Assembly: GCF_050436995.1 (NCBI RefSeq)
Contig: NC_134754.1
Coordinates: forward strand, 9,603,001-9,667,000
Reading direction: 5' to 3'
Length of the DNA: 64,000 nucleotides
Source of the DNA: Anticarsia gemmatalis
Taxonomy: Eukaryota; Arthropoda; Insecta; Lepidoptera; Erebidae
The notes beneath the pieces are model-generated. The model was given only the letters and a program-made list of their open reading frames with translations, was not told where the DNA came from and ran no database searches. The stretch's first letter is position 1. The number at the start of each line of letters is the position of its first letter. This document shows positions 47,023-60,669 of the stretch, piece by piece. The position numbers and the translations under genes are program-made.

Positions 47023-48094
47023 TGGATTAGTTCATGTTGATAATTTAATAAAACATCAAAATAAACTTAAATTGAGTACTCTTTCACAATAACCAGAACA
47101 AATTACTCCCCTTAAGGTGAGCTTAAGGTGACACGAAATTTAATAAAAAAACATTTTCCTTATACCTTTTTCTAATATTTTACCTCGTACTCCTAATTTC
47201 AAAACCTCACAATATATATCATTTTTGTCCACGTGGAAAGCCAGATAAGTGTTATTGACGCACTTAACCTTGTCCCGTTTCGAACGCACTTAATGTCGAA
47301 ATCACTCGAACTCCCTCACACTTAAAAGAAAACGTGAGAGAAAACCAATAAAAACAATCTTTGTTTTTAACAATTTCACTATCTGGAAACCATTTAGGAA
47401 GAGAAATACGTATACATCCTGACAGCAATAAAGTACCAACAACTTTGGAATCTGTTCTAGATTTAAGCGTGCGTGAATATTTCGTTATATATTTGCCAGA
47501 ACGGTGTAAAGACTGAAAAGTGTTTATATAAGACAACGATATATAATTTCAAACGATATACAATTTCAATTTTTAGTAGCTTCTAAATTTTACTTAGTTC
47601 CTACTTAACAGTGACCTTATTCTGATTAATTACTTTCTTTAAAACACGTATACATTTATGAATTCACAAATCCTGAATTTTTAGTTCGTTGCCATTAACG
47701 AGCATTTCATTTTATTTTTTACAATTTAAACCTGCCTTCATATAATTGGTACGGACATTTTCATTACCAGGAACCCGAGCGTGGATACAAAAATTGTGAT
47801 TGAATTCTGAAAATACGATACAAACATACATACATAATAACAACGTGATTATTTCATATATGTAACACTCGTCACGCAAGCTTTGACGGCCAGCCAACCG
47901 GAATCGTTGCCAATGAGTCCTTTGTCGCTCCTCAATGTATTCAAAAAACAATTTTTACGATACGGTACAACACGTACGGTTATTTTCTTTTGTAAAAAAT
48001 CTGGCAGGCTTCGGTAGCAGGCGGATCGGTTATTGGAACTTCATAATAATGTAGGATTCAGTACCGATTTTACCATTATGGAAATAAACTTTTT
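47023..48094. other. Unique DNA, no gene recognised
   Basis: Minus frames of 79 and 90 codons (47712-47951 and 47264-47536) show no recognisable domain. No repeat copies were found between the MITE and the inverted repeat that follows. Confidence 0.4.
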
Positions 48095-48232
48095 TCACTT
48101 AACAAAGAAGCATTAAATCACAATCTATCAGTACCGCGATTCATTACTACTATCGACTATCGTCAACCAGCAAGCTATCGATAAATTTTGTATGATATCG
48201 GGCTACATGTTCGAATTTTCTTTGTTAAGTGA
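48095..48232. repeat. 15-bp perfect inverted repeat enclosing a MITE fragment
   Basis: TCACTTAACAAAGAA (48095-48109) and its exact reverse complement (48218-48232) bound a 108-bp segment. Most of that segment (48131-48203) is the left part of the MITE family, including CTATCGACTATCGTCAACC and GCAAGCTATCGATAAATTTT. It may be a separate short element that took up the MITE, or a hairpin formed by rearrangement. Confidence 0.65.
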
Positions 48233-50002
48233 TAAGTCATAGGAAACCCAATTTTATAAATAAAATAAACCAAACAATTGTTTGTCTGAACGATCTTAAG
48301 TCTATAAACAATAACTATAACTATAACTATTCTACAACATTGCATTCAGCAACATGCCTTTTCTCCTTACTCAAACATTATCAAAGCTCGTAGCTTCACT
48401 AGAATACGCCTCAACAGTATTTTCAACCCGATATAATGTTCAGTTCAGAGTGCTGTAATAGACTGCAAGAGAGCACTCATGTGCTTATGCGAGTGTGTTT
48501 CCCTTTACGTTAAACGTTAGGACCGCTTAAAGTAAAGCACTGCGAGCACTTCTACTTCAGTATCTTATTTCTATGGTAATCAGCTACGAAATTGACTCGA
48601 GCGTATCTTGACTGTCAAAGATGTAGTAATAAATAGTTATGTGCTCCGTGATTTATTTAATGTTAGGTAATCGTTGTCGTTTACCGGGAATTTCTGATTA
48701 GAAGACGATATTTCGTTTTGTCACGAGTTTATTGTCGAAATATCTCATTTGTACTTACGCAATTACGTATCACGTTTATTATAATGTGAAATTGTATATT
48801 TGACTTCCTTATTTGTTTTCATATTGCACGTTTCCTAAAGCCGTTTTTCACTCCAAGGAAAGTGGCGTATCAGAAGTATTTCCCGTGTAAAATGTTTTGT
48901 TCATAAAATATCGTACGAGTTTTCTTAGCAACTTTTATTTATCTAAAGGCTCATTCTTCATAGTAGTGTAGACGTACGTTCCCGGACAGTTAGTTAAGGA
49001 CGAACACATCCATTTTAGTTTCATTGAAATACCAACACCTGAGACAAAAGAATATCGCTATTTTCCAAAACAAAAACAAAAGTGTCAGTTCCTATTCACA
49101 GTTTCCTCAGCGAAACAATGAATAATAGTACAAAGGAAACGTTTCAAGGCAGTTATCTCTAAAAGCTCGTCAAATACTCTTAAAATATATCTATTGTGAC
49201 GGGTTGAGTGTAATTTTTCAGGGGATACTGAACTCTAAGCCTTAAATAATAAGATACATAATGGATTGGTTAACAGACACTTGCATTCAGATGATGGGGA
49301 CAGCAAAGCACTAGCTAGAAGCATAATGTTATTACATCTAGTAAATATAGTTTTGCTTTGCGTCTACGTTGGATATAATTCATTTTAAGACCGCAAACTT
49401 TCTAGATTGCTTTGAAACAGGAAATTTCAAATTACTTTAGAAGAATGAGTCCGACTTCGTTTGTGAAGGCGGAGTTAAATACTTGAGAAGACATGACCCG
49501 TTAATGGCGCTATTATTCTACGAGTCTGCGCTCTAATAGAAGCTAAGAAATGTTACAATTTGAAACGCAACAGTTAGGTGAATGGTGGAAAGTATTAATT
49601 AATTGCTTAATAAAAGCGAATAGGTTTACTATTACAATCGATAGTTATAAATCATACACACAAAAGTAATGGTCATATATGAACTAAATTAAGAAAAAAT
49701 ACGCTTTAAGATAATTTCTATAGTCTCTTAGTTTACATCTTCAAACATGGCTTCGTCAAAGGAATACACCGCTGACCACTGAACTACATCTGTTATGTTC
49801 AGTTGAATGCACACTGAACGGACCAACCATTCGAGTAATAACGTCTTTATTTGTATATACAATCATACATACACAATATCACGCTTGTTATACTGGAGTA
49901 GTATATGAAATATACCCACGTTTAGCCATCAAAAATCTTAGTCCCATATATAGAGAAATATCTCAGAAATATTCTAATATATCTAAGAAAATACTAATAC
50001 TA
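48233..50002. other. AT-rich stretch, nothing recognised
   Basis: The segment holds no repeat copy and no open frame above 60 codons. ACTATA is repeated several times near 48309-48330. Confidence 0.4.
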
Positions 50003-50076
50003 CTTAACTCGATCAGGGAATCGAACCCGAGACCTCACGACCAGCAGCTGGATATACTACTGACCGGCAGAGGCAA
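50003..50076 (-). mobile_element. SINE head fragment, minus strand
   Basis: On the minus strand it reads GGTCAGTAGTATATCC, then GTCTCGGGTTCGATTCCCTG, so the B box is perfect and the tRNA-like spacing is kept. The SINE body is absent. It is too diverged in the D and anticodon stems to be a tRNA gene. Confidence 0.6.
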
Positions 50077-50880
50077 AAAATCTATGTTTTTACATATTTT
50101 ATGTTTTTACCTACTATTTCTATACTAGTTACAAAACTCTAAAGAGCAAGTGGGGCTTGATCTTTACTATTCTTTATTCAGTAGTTAAGAAGGTGACCAT
50201 TTTTCCTAGCGCAACCTTAAAATTAATGAGAAATTAAATAAAAAGAGCTTATTACAAAAAAGTGTCACTTTGACCTTTTTATTACCTAAATTAACATGGT
50301 TCCAATAAATGTTTAAACAATATGTTTTGGCTTTGATATAGGCATATTATATTTCAATCCTTAATTACCATAACTCCGTATCTAATTTCATTAAAAACGC
50401 TGAGCCAAAAAATATAATTATGTCACAGAATAACAAAAAGACAAACAGCACATACTCAACAAAAATTATGACTGCCATTACTAAAATGAATGAGTCGCGT
50501 ATATTTTTGCAATTTTGCTATCATTGTCACGTAAAAAATATAAATTATCACTATAGTATGTGAAATTTATTACTCCCGCGTGGAGTTATTTGAGCTCTAT
50601 ACAATAAACTTGATGTATATCTAATTTATTGCGATTGAAAAAAGTAATTTTCGAACGTCAGAATAAGTAACTAAAGCTATTGTTTACTGGTACTAAGTTT
50701 TTTTAATAAAGTTTGAGGCAAAGGCAGCTTAAAATTAGAAAAAGAATATTGATGATTGCTTCTGCTTAATGAATAAAAAAAACACGAAATAGTTATTGAG
50801 TGATCGTGTTCGTAATTAAATCGTAATTCAAAATAATAAATGGAATGAAATACAAAATGCTATAGTTTTATTTAAAGTCC
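50077..50880. other. AT-rich stretch between two SINE fragments
   Basis: No recognisable gene or repeat copy was found. Confidence 0.4.
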
Positions 50881-51176
50881 TCCTGACCGATATTCCACGA
50901 CGGCCAGTTTTACTGAAACTAGAGACTTGTGCAAGACTTTGTGTAGGCGATAAGGGCATGCACAATACACAGGTACAGTGTCTAATCCCTGACTCTCATA
51001 GCCCGGTGTGGCAGCTAGAATGACATGACCAGTGAAAGCTCAGGCGCAGGACTGACAGCTTTACGTGCTCTCCGATGCACAGAGATCTACAATCTCAACT
51101 TTATAACTCCGAGGAAACTCTGAGAAATTCTTAACAGAAAAACTCGAAACGTCTATTGGCCAGACCCAAAAAATAA
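50881..51176 (-). mobile_element. 5'-truncated SINE, minus strand
   Basis: The sequence parallels the reverse of 43740-44040: GACGGCCAGTTTTACTGAAA, CAAGACTTTGTGTAGGCG, GACAGCTTTACGTGCTCTCC, CTCTGAGAAATTCTTAACAG and GGCCAGACCC. It stops at the point where the tRNA head would begin, so the promoter is missing. The minus frame 51061-51246 is a by-product. Confidence 0.75.
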
Positions 51177-52901
51177 AACATAAACAAAAATTATATAAAC
51201 GACTAAATAATCCTTGCACTCGACTATTAAGAGAGGGAAAATCCACAACATTTTATTTACATACGAAGATGTTCATTACAACCCGCATATGAAATGTACG
51301 GATATATTTTACCGTATTAAAATGCTAAAAGGGTCGTAACCACTGAGAGTTCAATTTTCCATGCGTATGACGTCATCAACATTACGAACCGAAATTATTT
51401 TTGAGAATGTTTTTTTGCTAATGTCTATAAAATATATTTTTTATAATATTATCTTTGTGACCAAATTTTTTGCGCAACAGATTTTTTGGTTTCAAATCGT
51501 GAAAACATCATGCAGAAATTAATGTGATATATTTTTCTTAAAAAATATTTGCACATTATCTGTTTTTTTTTCAGAAGCATTTATAGTGATGCTATGGTAA
51601 ATCTACGACATTCCATACATACGTACATATACACAGTTATTTTCTAGCTAGCTTATAAACATGACCCACGCGTAACCTCCCTAAAAAACCACCATGACAT
51701 AAATAAACCACTAAAACGCAACCCAAGAAAAGCCTTATAATATACGAAACAATAAATTATCTTCCTTCATAATAAGTATTCATACTCCAAGCACGTTTCC
51801 TCTGCAACTAACCGAGTTGCTTTTCCCGTTGCATTACCATCGTTTGATTGACGATGTTTTAAGCACCATGAGATCGTTACCGTCTTGAGACAGTCACGCT
51901 TGTAATTTGTTCAGACAATATAAGGGGAAAGGTAATTTAATTTTCATACGACAAAGATGATGATTTAATTTCGAGTCCGTGATGGAATGAGACGTTGATT
52001 TTCGGTTAAATGTATTTGACTTAACTTTTAATTCACTCCTAAAGTCAGGTTGTTTTGTGATGATTTTTTATTACAATGATATTTATGCTTTCTTTCTTTA
52101 TTATTTTCTTATTGCATCTCTAGCCATGTTAGATAATGACGCGATTTTTCAGTTCTTTCCAAAATTTAATTAAATTATAATAAGTCCCTGAACTTCTATA
52201 ATTCTTTTAATATTAAAATATACAAATTGGAATACACAAATTGATTTCTATAAAAAAAAAAAACAATTTACTCACATGTTAAACTGTGCCATTGTGCCAA
52301 GTCTATTGGACTCATATTAAACTTTTTTAATATAACTGTGATGGCAAACAGTTTAACCTATAAGTTCCACGTCTACTAAACTAAATAACAAACTAGTCGA
52401 AAATTCATTGTCAACAAAGTAGATCACTTCGAGCTCCCCACATATTCAAATCTCCTCGAACGAAACTCACTCGAAGTGAATTTGCCAAGTTAAATTGATA
52501 GTGAGCGTTCGAACCGGCCGATTGATGAGTGGGCTACTCCAGTTTTCACTACTCACTTCTACACGTCCGCGTTGCCTCTTTAGCTTAGTTACGACCCTAT
52601 TGGCACATATTTCGGATAGAGATTTTCTCGATTTAGGTTAGCGGTGAAATGATTGCGGATTTTCGGAGTTGGATTATATTATGTCAGTTTGAATTTCGAT
52701 TTGTTTTCTTCTTTTGTGGAGGTATAGTATATAGACTGATAAGATGAAGGGAGAAGAATTTCTGGACAATCATATGAAATTTTCTCATTTATTGTGGATA
52801 AAGAAAAACTTATAATCATTTCGTAGAAACGTTTTTTGAAATATTGTACTTAGAAAGTTTTAAAGAAAATACTAGACCCAAAGTCAAATAATTTATAAAT
52901 T
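51177..52901. other. Mostly AT-rich with one GC-richer patch
   Basis: A CRE-like ATGACGTCATC lies near 51366. Bases 52420-52640 are GC-richer and contain CGAACCGGCCGATTGATGAG and a near repeat of CTCGAACGAAACTCACTCGA. No gene was recognised. Confidence 0.35.
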
Positions 52902-52975
52902 TAACCCATTAATGTCCCGTAATGAGGGGTTAGGCCTTGAGTCCACCACGCTTGCCAATCGCGGGTTGACTAGGT
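52902..52975 (-). repeat. LINE-like tail repeat, reverse orientation
   Basis: AACCCATTAATGTCCCGTAA, then GGGGTTAGGCCTTGAGTCCA and CCACGCTTGCCAA form the reverse of the repeat whose sense parts are seen at 16019-16100. Here there is no inverted duplication. Confidence 0.65.
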
Positions 52976-53407
52976 GTTATTCCTGAATATTTTTTTTTCT
53001 TAATAATACTAGCAGAAAACAAGTAGAAACATTTTATCAAACTTCAAATAACACTCTACATAATTCACTTCAAACCTTATCAAAACAACGTTAGCCTTCC
53101 GTACTTCACACGACACTAAGATACACAAAATGCGACGAATTTTAATGAAAATATATGTATGCGCTACGAAGCCTCATTTTGCATATAAATTACGTTTGTT
53201 GGTGAATATAAATTTTTATGCAACTAAAGCTGCGGACTAACTGCTCGGATAAGATAAAATTTTCCTTTACATGTATTTATTGTTTACAAATTGCTATGTA
53301 CTAAGAAAATAACACCTACTAATGAGTTTTAAAGGTTTAAAATAAATTTTATTTACGTAAATTATATTGATTATTCTTTTTTTATTTTTATTGAGTATCG
53401 TATTATA

Positions 53408-53529
53408 ACCCAGGTAACTGGGTTTGGAGGTCCAATAAGCAGTCGCTCCATGTAAAATACTGATATTCAGCTGCATCCGGTGAGACTGGAAGCCGACTCT
53501 AACATAGTTGAGAAGAAAGGCTAGGCTCA
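53408..53529 (+). repeat. LINE-like 3' tail fragment
   Basis: ACCCAGGTAACTGGG, AGCAGTCGCTCCATGTAAAA, TCAGCTGCATCCGGTGAGAC, GGAAGCCGACTCTAACATAG and GAAAGGCTAGGC occur in the order I recall for a common lepidopteran non-LTR tail. The minus frame over it (53294-53530) is a by-product. A shorter relative is at 2611-2663. Confidence 0.7.
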
Positions 53530-54020
53530 AATATTGCTATTAAGCCTTTAAAAACATGGTAAGGGTTATTTTACTGAATGTACATAAATTAATAACAGAT
53601 GAAAAACGGGGCTATAAAGCTCAGCTATTTTCTATAAGTAAATTTTCTATAAGTAATATAAATCGTTAATAAATTGCGGTTGTTTCTGCCTGCGTTTATA
53701 TCTCCTTATTTGTTCTCAGTAGCTAGTTATTCTTAGCTATTTTTCACACAAGCCTTGAAGGTTTTTAAACCAATTTTAAGTTTCTATCTTATTTTACTTT
53801 TAGAACTCCGTAAATTTAGTTTACCAGTTTTAAATGTATTTACAAGTTGAATAAAGTTGAACTTTCTTTTATAATTTAATGATGAAATATAGCAGAGGAC
53901 TTGGTAAAACTTTTACTGTACGAATACAAATTATAATTTGCTAGCAGACGCTACGCTTGATTTTATTTGCGAGAAGAGATTTTCCGTAAATAGAACTACT
54001 TTGGTGATCTCAATACCTTA

Positions 54021-54140
54021 TATCGATTTAAATCTTTATGTTAAACATTTGACTGTATCAATCGATTTATTTACTCAGTGATAAAGCAAAAAAAATCGAT
54101 CGATATTGATTTATACTACCTATTTGTACCGTCGATCGAT
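54021..54140. promoter_or_regulatory. Cluster of ATCGAT motifs
   Basis: ATCGAT cores occur at about 54022, 54061, 54095, 54099 and 54135, including the overlapping ATCGATCGAT at 54095-54104 and TCGATCGAT at 54132-54140. In insects ATCGAT is the core of DRE-type boundary and promoter elements. Function here is inferred. Confidence 0.25.
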
Positions 54141-56589
54141 GATCGGTTGATTAGCTTAACACACAAAGGCTAATTAGAAAAAAAATCGTTTAGAAATAAC
54201 TTGAATGAGGCAAATTACTAGCCTTTATAAAATCTTTATTAAAAATCTTGATTCAGATTTTCTTGAAGACTCGCAACAAACATTTGTAGAGTGTACGTAA
54301 ATATTTGTTCAGAGCGCGGTTCGTACGAGGAACAAAAGACAGGTGCTCTGTCATTGCCTTTAGAATAAAACCTTCGCAAGATCCAATATGTTGGAGATTT
54401 CATGTTTTTCTTGAATGCTATGCGTGTTTGTTGACTTTATCTCGGTCGAAGAAGATATTTGTGGATCTGTCTGGACAGATTTGGAGCTTTCATGTAGCAA
54501 GTCTTTTTAAGTCTTTATACATGATAGTTACCTGAAAAATTTAATAAATAAGTTTAATACAGATTTAATTGTTAACTTAGTTGGAAAAAATATGTCAATT
54601 ATAAAAATATAAGTCTATAGACTAGTTTAAGGAAATTATTACATTTCTTAAATAGCAAATTTAAAACTCAGGCATACCATTACTGACGAATCTAATCAAG
54701 GGTTAATAGGTGTACAATATCTACACTTATCTGGTTGAAAAAAAATAGCCAAATAGATGTAAAAAAGTAGCTATATTATTCGAAATTAAACAACAGAACC
54801 ACCATTATTAAAAACACAAATTTAAAAACACTTGATAAAATCAATCTATCCCACGATCTCAACAAAATTCAATTTCACATCGCGTTTCAAGCAGGCTTTC
54901 AAGACAGTAACTATTGTGAAGTGAAGAGAGATTTTAATGAAGCTATCTGGTATTTTGGTGGAGTGTTGTAAGCGAGTCGCGCTAACAAGACGTCGAGTTG
55001 CACCGTCACTCCGCTGTTTGAAGTTTCTTTGTGCGACATCTGTCTACCTACAACTATGTAGAATAACGACATATTGTACACTTTAGAGTGTATATTTTAT
55101 TTAGTATATGGGAGAACTGCATAAAATATGAGAAAAAAATACTGGTTTATATACAAATATGATGAAAACTGATTGGAAGAACGACGCGTATATTGCAATG
55201 ATACTCAGGACGCTGATAATATTTCATTTCAGTTTTCGTAGGTATATTGAATTACTCATAAAATTAAATTGAAGAATCAATTATTATGTTCAGTACACAA
55301 ATGCTAATCCAGTGTTTTCTCCTTAGTAACGTTTTAAACTAAGTTTAGTGTAAAATACCTTATGTCTTCAGCTATTAATAAGAGAACGCTTTGCAAACAA
55401 ATTTTATTTGTACTACTATTTTATCTTTTAACTTCGATACTTTTATACTAAAATACGCTAATTTTCCTTCAAATATCCTCGCAATAACTTCATAAACCAG
55501 ACTTCATAATAACAAAACATTCCCTAATTCCCAATCGCGTCACAAACATAACTCGCGCAAGTAATTACGTCGAACAAATACGCAGTACTAACTAACATGA
55601 AGTCATGGCTTCATTACCAATCTGAATTTATGCAACAACAGCCTATCAGTTGACCCGCTCTCGTACATCTCAGCCGGTAATGAGCATTAGAAAATTAATC
55701 AATTTGGAATGCCTACTAGTGAATCTGTTTAAATGAAGGCGTGAAATAGCGTATATACCTTTACTTACTTTAAGAAATACAACTTAAGCAAATACATGAT
55801 TTGTTGATGGCAAAGTATTAGTCTCTTCTCAGGAAATTGTGTCTGGATTACTTTTCTCTTAAATATTTTTGTCGGCACTTTAAGTCATAGTTAATACTTA
55901 ATCAATAATATAAACTACTGTAAATTGTCTAAAACCACGGTTTCAGGAAAACCAAAATTCGTCGAACCGATAAACTAGATGCGTTCTACTTTTTAAGTCA
56001 TCGTCAAAACTTAATTCATGATGTTATTCTTTCTATTGTTATTTATGTAATTATAATTGTAATACGACTGTATTCAACCTTTGTCACAGTCAATTAAAAT
56101 GTACAAGTAACCCCAAAGTCTTTAGCCTAATGACTGCTGGACTAATGGTACTGACCTTTTTAAGGGCGACATTTTCATGCTTTTGGTAGCAAAATGTCAA
56201 GTCTAGTTTTCATATACCAAACTCTAATTTATCATCAAACAAATTTGGATAATACCTACCTTAAACAGCAAAAGATTTTATAAATTTTTGAAAATATTAA
56301 TTATTTTCTAAACGAACATTCCGACGACTTTATTTTTTCTTTAACTCTAACCCTTCACACCTTTTTAAATCTCCTTCCTTTCTTGACAAACAGTAATTTC
56401 AATAAGAATACTACAATTTCCTGCACTTTTAGATCTCTCTTTCTTTATAAACACTTACTCCAATTAGAATACTACAATTTTCAACGGTACATTTAACCAA
56501 TCAAAATGATAACTAAGATCAAAATAGCCTCTTCATTACATCTCCAGTAATTCAGTTCATCTCAGCACAGGTAGAATACGTTGAATAAC
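54141..56589. other. 2.4-kb AT-rich stretch, no gene recognised
   Basis: One 76-codon forward frame (54305-54535) has no motif. A small palindrome (TACACT, TTAG, AGTGTA) lies near 55078-55093. No repeat copies were matched. Confidence 0.4.
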
Positions 56590-56710
56590 AAAGCATCTCT
56601 AATTTCAGTCCGGGATACCAATTAGCCGTTAATAAATGGGCTCACGAGTGCTCTGCCTGGAATTAGCCTCCATCGGACGGAGTAATTATAATGCATGGAA
56701 TCTTGATGCC
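56590..56710. promoter_or_regulatory. GC-richer island with homeodomain-type cores
   Basis: CCAATTAGCCGTTAATAAAT, GGAATTAGCC and GAGTAATTATAATGCATGG lie within 100 bp, together with CATCGGACGG. There is no open frame or repeat hallmark. It resembles insect developmental enhancers only by motif density. Confidence 0.22.
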
Positions 56711-59700
56711 TTGTATACTGTACATCGATACTACCTACTGCGAAGATTCTTGTGATAAATATGCTATCTACTTCTTTGGTTAGAATATTTTACTGTATAT
56801 AATACACAGTAAAATGTTAGGTTTGTGATATATTGTATATATTATATCTTTAACTTGTAATACTTGCACATATACAAAGTTTCTATTTTGTAACGGTTTT
56901 CGAAGAATCTGAATTTGAATGAAAAATATTGTGACGAGAAAAGAAATTCGCTGTTACACTATTTCAGTACCGGTACCAGTACCAGCGTGTAGATGTTATA
57001 AGGCATATTTTTCTGTTTTCCTAAAATACATTTTTCTATCGACGCAACTAAGCCCGGCGTAATTTTCCAGGCTTCAATTTTAAAATGAATATCGAGCCGG
57101 AATATTTCAACCCGTTACAGTAACTATGATGGAGTATTTTGCATTATAGCGACAGGTTGCGCGGCTCACTACATCCATCATTGCTTACAAAATAATATCT
57201 TAAAATATTTTGTTGGTAGTTGCCATTTTGCTAAAGTTCCATTTTAAATTCGCCCGGGAAGTTTTTAACGCGATCCCGGAATAAGTCGAAGCTGAAAGAA
57301 CAAAAGATTGTCTTCCTCTACATTGTCTTCAAGTTCGGCGTTCTTCTTTTGTTCAAAGAAAGATTGTTTACGCTGTAATTTTTGCTGTTCTACAACAAAT
57401 GTAATATCCATTTAACCATTTATGATTAGTTGATATCATTTGTTTCTCGTCGTCAAGTATTTTTTAGTTTTATTTGGCCGGTTATATTTACTGCCTTGGT
57501 TATTTTTGTATACTGTTGTTTCATTTTATATTATTAGTTATAGCATTACTCCGAGTAAACTCATATTTATAATTAATCTAAGCTTTTTTATTCCACTTAA
57601 GTACATTTGAAAATATCGAAAAGAAACGCGACAGCTGCATAAAAATCACAAAATTCTGAAAAAAGGAAAATATTTTTATTTGTCACGTATTTCAGCAACA
57701 CTCGTTGCAAGTTAAAATTGAACACAAAACTTTCACATATATTGAAATATTGTCCTGAAAACTATGAGGTGAGAATTTTGTATCACTTTAAAATTGAAAT
57801 AGTTTTCAGTCAACATCTGACCTGCATCTTCAAGTTCAATATCTTGAAAGAATCTGAAAATGATAGATGCGAAATATTTTTCCAATCTAGTTTTTATTGT
57901 ATTAAACATGACGTGTGTTTTATTTTATTATGCAGGCTTAAATTCGATGGTTTCTTTTTTATTTAATATGTAATTTTGCGTAACTAAGTAACTAGCTAAC
58001 TCTCAAAAATAAAATGAATATAGAATAAATAATTAAGCTTACGTCTCAAACAACAGGTTAATACTTCTGTAAAAAATCTATTATCGTCATATGCACAAAA
58101 CATCGAGTTTAAATATCTTCATTGTAAAATTCTTTATTCATACAGTCGGCAAATAAATTGTAAAGTCCAATTATACCTTACAAAACGTGCAGACGACTGT
58201 TCACTGCTAACAAAGTTGGAACATAAGCTGTTCTAAAGTTCTCATACGCGTTGCATATGACACGCAATTTAAACGTCGTCGCGTAATATTCTTCAAATAA
58301 ATAAAATGGAGAATATGAGATTTTCATTTTGCTTTTGTCATACATACGGTGTAATATGAGCTTTGTTGCAAAGAGCTCAGAGACTTAAAACGAAGCTATA
58401 AAAAATAAAATCATACGGCGGTTTCTCTTTGTGCTTTCTATCTTAGTATTGCTTTTTAATATTTATAATTGATATTGGGTTTATTTGATTGGGATAATGG
58501 AATAGAGTTATTATTGTTGATGTTGTTCGTTGTACCTACAATGTTGCATCATGCATCATTTGTATATTAATGAAATAGAAAATTACAGTAAATTAATGTT
58601 GAAGCACGACAATGTTAAACATGTATTACTATAATTAATATTAAATTTAATGAATATTAATATTCTTATTATTCCTCTGTCTGACAATGCAATAGATGGA
58701 CACAGGCCAATGACTTTACTTGAATGTAATTTATAACAAAACATTACGTATGAAATAAAGTCACTGATTTTAGGTCCAATTCCTATACAAACAAATCCAG
58801 CTATTAGAACCGTCCATCAATCACCAAAACACTCCCGTTCAAGAGTCTCATGTGAGAATAAATAGCGAGTATTTTGCATACATACTCGCAAGAGACGGGA
58901 TGAAGTTTAAAGGCGATTTGATCGAGTTCCCTCCATTCTAGCCATTTTGTACCGTGTCAACGGCTGAAATCGCTTTGCCAATTTTAAATTGTAAAAGCTT
59001 TACTTTCGAGAGATTGTCGCCGCTCGGAGTTTCCTTTGAGGAAATGTGTAGTGAAATACTCCGTTTCAAAGTGTTAGATTGTGTTCGTGATGTTTAATAC
59101 CTTAACGTTTGACAGTTTCAAGTTATTCGATAAATATTCAGTTGGAATATTAAGAAATACTTTTGCAGGTAAAATATTGAAGAGAGGACTGATACAAAAT
59201 AGTAGCCTATTAGTTGGCAAATGAGGTCAAGTATTTTCGAAAGGAACGATCTTAGATATTAAAGCTGCCTTCTGTGTCGCAGGTCAGTTACGATCTGTGC
59301 GATTTTTAGATACGAATTCATTATTTCATGTGAATGTGTTCTTCCTATTATTTCTGCAAAGGACTTACAAACTTGTTATGAAGATAAAATAAAGAAAAAA
59401 CACCTGTATCTCGAAGAGAAAATGTTAGGCAAAGTATATCAGAATACAAATAATTATATTATCAAAAAATCGTCATTGGACGCAGTTGCTGTAAAATTAT
59501 TAAAAAATAAATGTCGAGTCATGTTCTTATTAGCTGCCAGTTTCTTGTCTTATACGTTTAATGCATTAGATATGATATTTATTTTCAGTTACAAAGCGAC
59601 CAAAGACATTCATACAGTATCTAGGACACTAAGTGCATTGCTAGTACGAACTATGAATAATACATAGACGCTGAGAGATTGCGAGCTCATCGGACAAACA

Positions 59701-60669
59701 CCGCGGTGACCGACGGTTAACTTCTACTGAATAGAATATATACGATAGTGTAATCTGTGTTAGATTTACGTCGAGATTTTGATGATTGAATGCGTTTCGA
59801 TTGATAAAGCAATAGGTTTGTTTTGTAAGCGCTGTATAACAATGTCAGGACTTAATGAGGACCTTTGTAGACAATCTGACAGAAGAACCATATTTTTAAA
59901 TCATATCATATTTTTATCGGTCGTCTTTAGAAATAATGTGACTTGTGAGAATTACTTATGTGTACATTTTGCTATCACATTGTAAACATGAATTATAGTA
60001 GGTAGTTATAATGAACAGTGGTAAAGGAAAAGGTTGGCTTGATCTTATACAATGTTTGCAATCGACGTTCATAGCAGTAAACTTTTTTATCATAAAACAT
60101 AAATAAACTTATATTTTTACCTTCAAAAATACCCAGACGCCATTATCTCATACATTTGAGGTAAGAATGTAGCGAGATCTGTGTCAAGCAACTCCAAGCT
60201 CTCAAGCGGTGGGCCGGCCAATTACACAGACACAGGGAGAGTTCGCGAATCGACGCGAAAACTCCCTACTTTTAGTCAAACAACACCGTAACTTTTAATA
60301 ATATGATTAAACAAGTTTTATGGGATGATATGTTTGGATCTGTTTCGAGTTTGTTTGGTTAGTGGTGTTTTGTAAAGAAAGACGTAAAGTATGGTTTATC
60401 TTCTTCAAACTTTGTGGGCCAGTGGAGAACCTTTTTCTTTCAAGGGGTGACAAGTGGTTAACCTTCTGTCGAAGTCGTTCAAACATCTTGCTAGTTCCCT
60501 GCATCCTTACTGGATGTCAAGTATATACAATATTTAACTTGCTTCACTCATTTTGCACAAGCGTTTGATTGGAAAAGTTAAAGTTTCTGTTCATTCATTC
60601 TATGGTATTTAAAGTCAAAGATTGATGTCTTTACTCAACAGAAACCAAAACTGCTTTTTTTTGTATTTT
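56711..60669. other. 4-kb stretch with scattered small hairpins
   Basis: No gene was recognised. GC-richer patches lie at 56940-57300 (with CAGTACCGGTACCAGTACC) and 58850-59050. At 58866-58890 GCGAGTA faces TACTCGC. At 58142-58200 ACAGTCG faces CGACTGT. At 60235-60266 a 13-bp stem with two mismatches forms from GGGAGAGTTCGCG and CGCGAAAACTCCC. Open frames up to 82 codons lack motifs. Confidence 0.4.
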
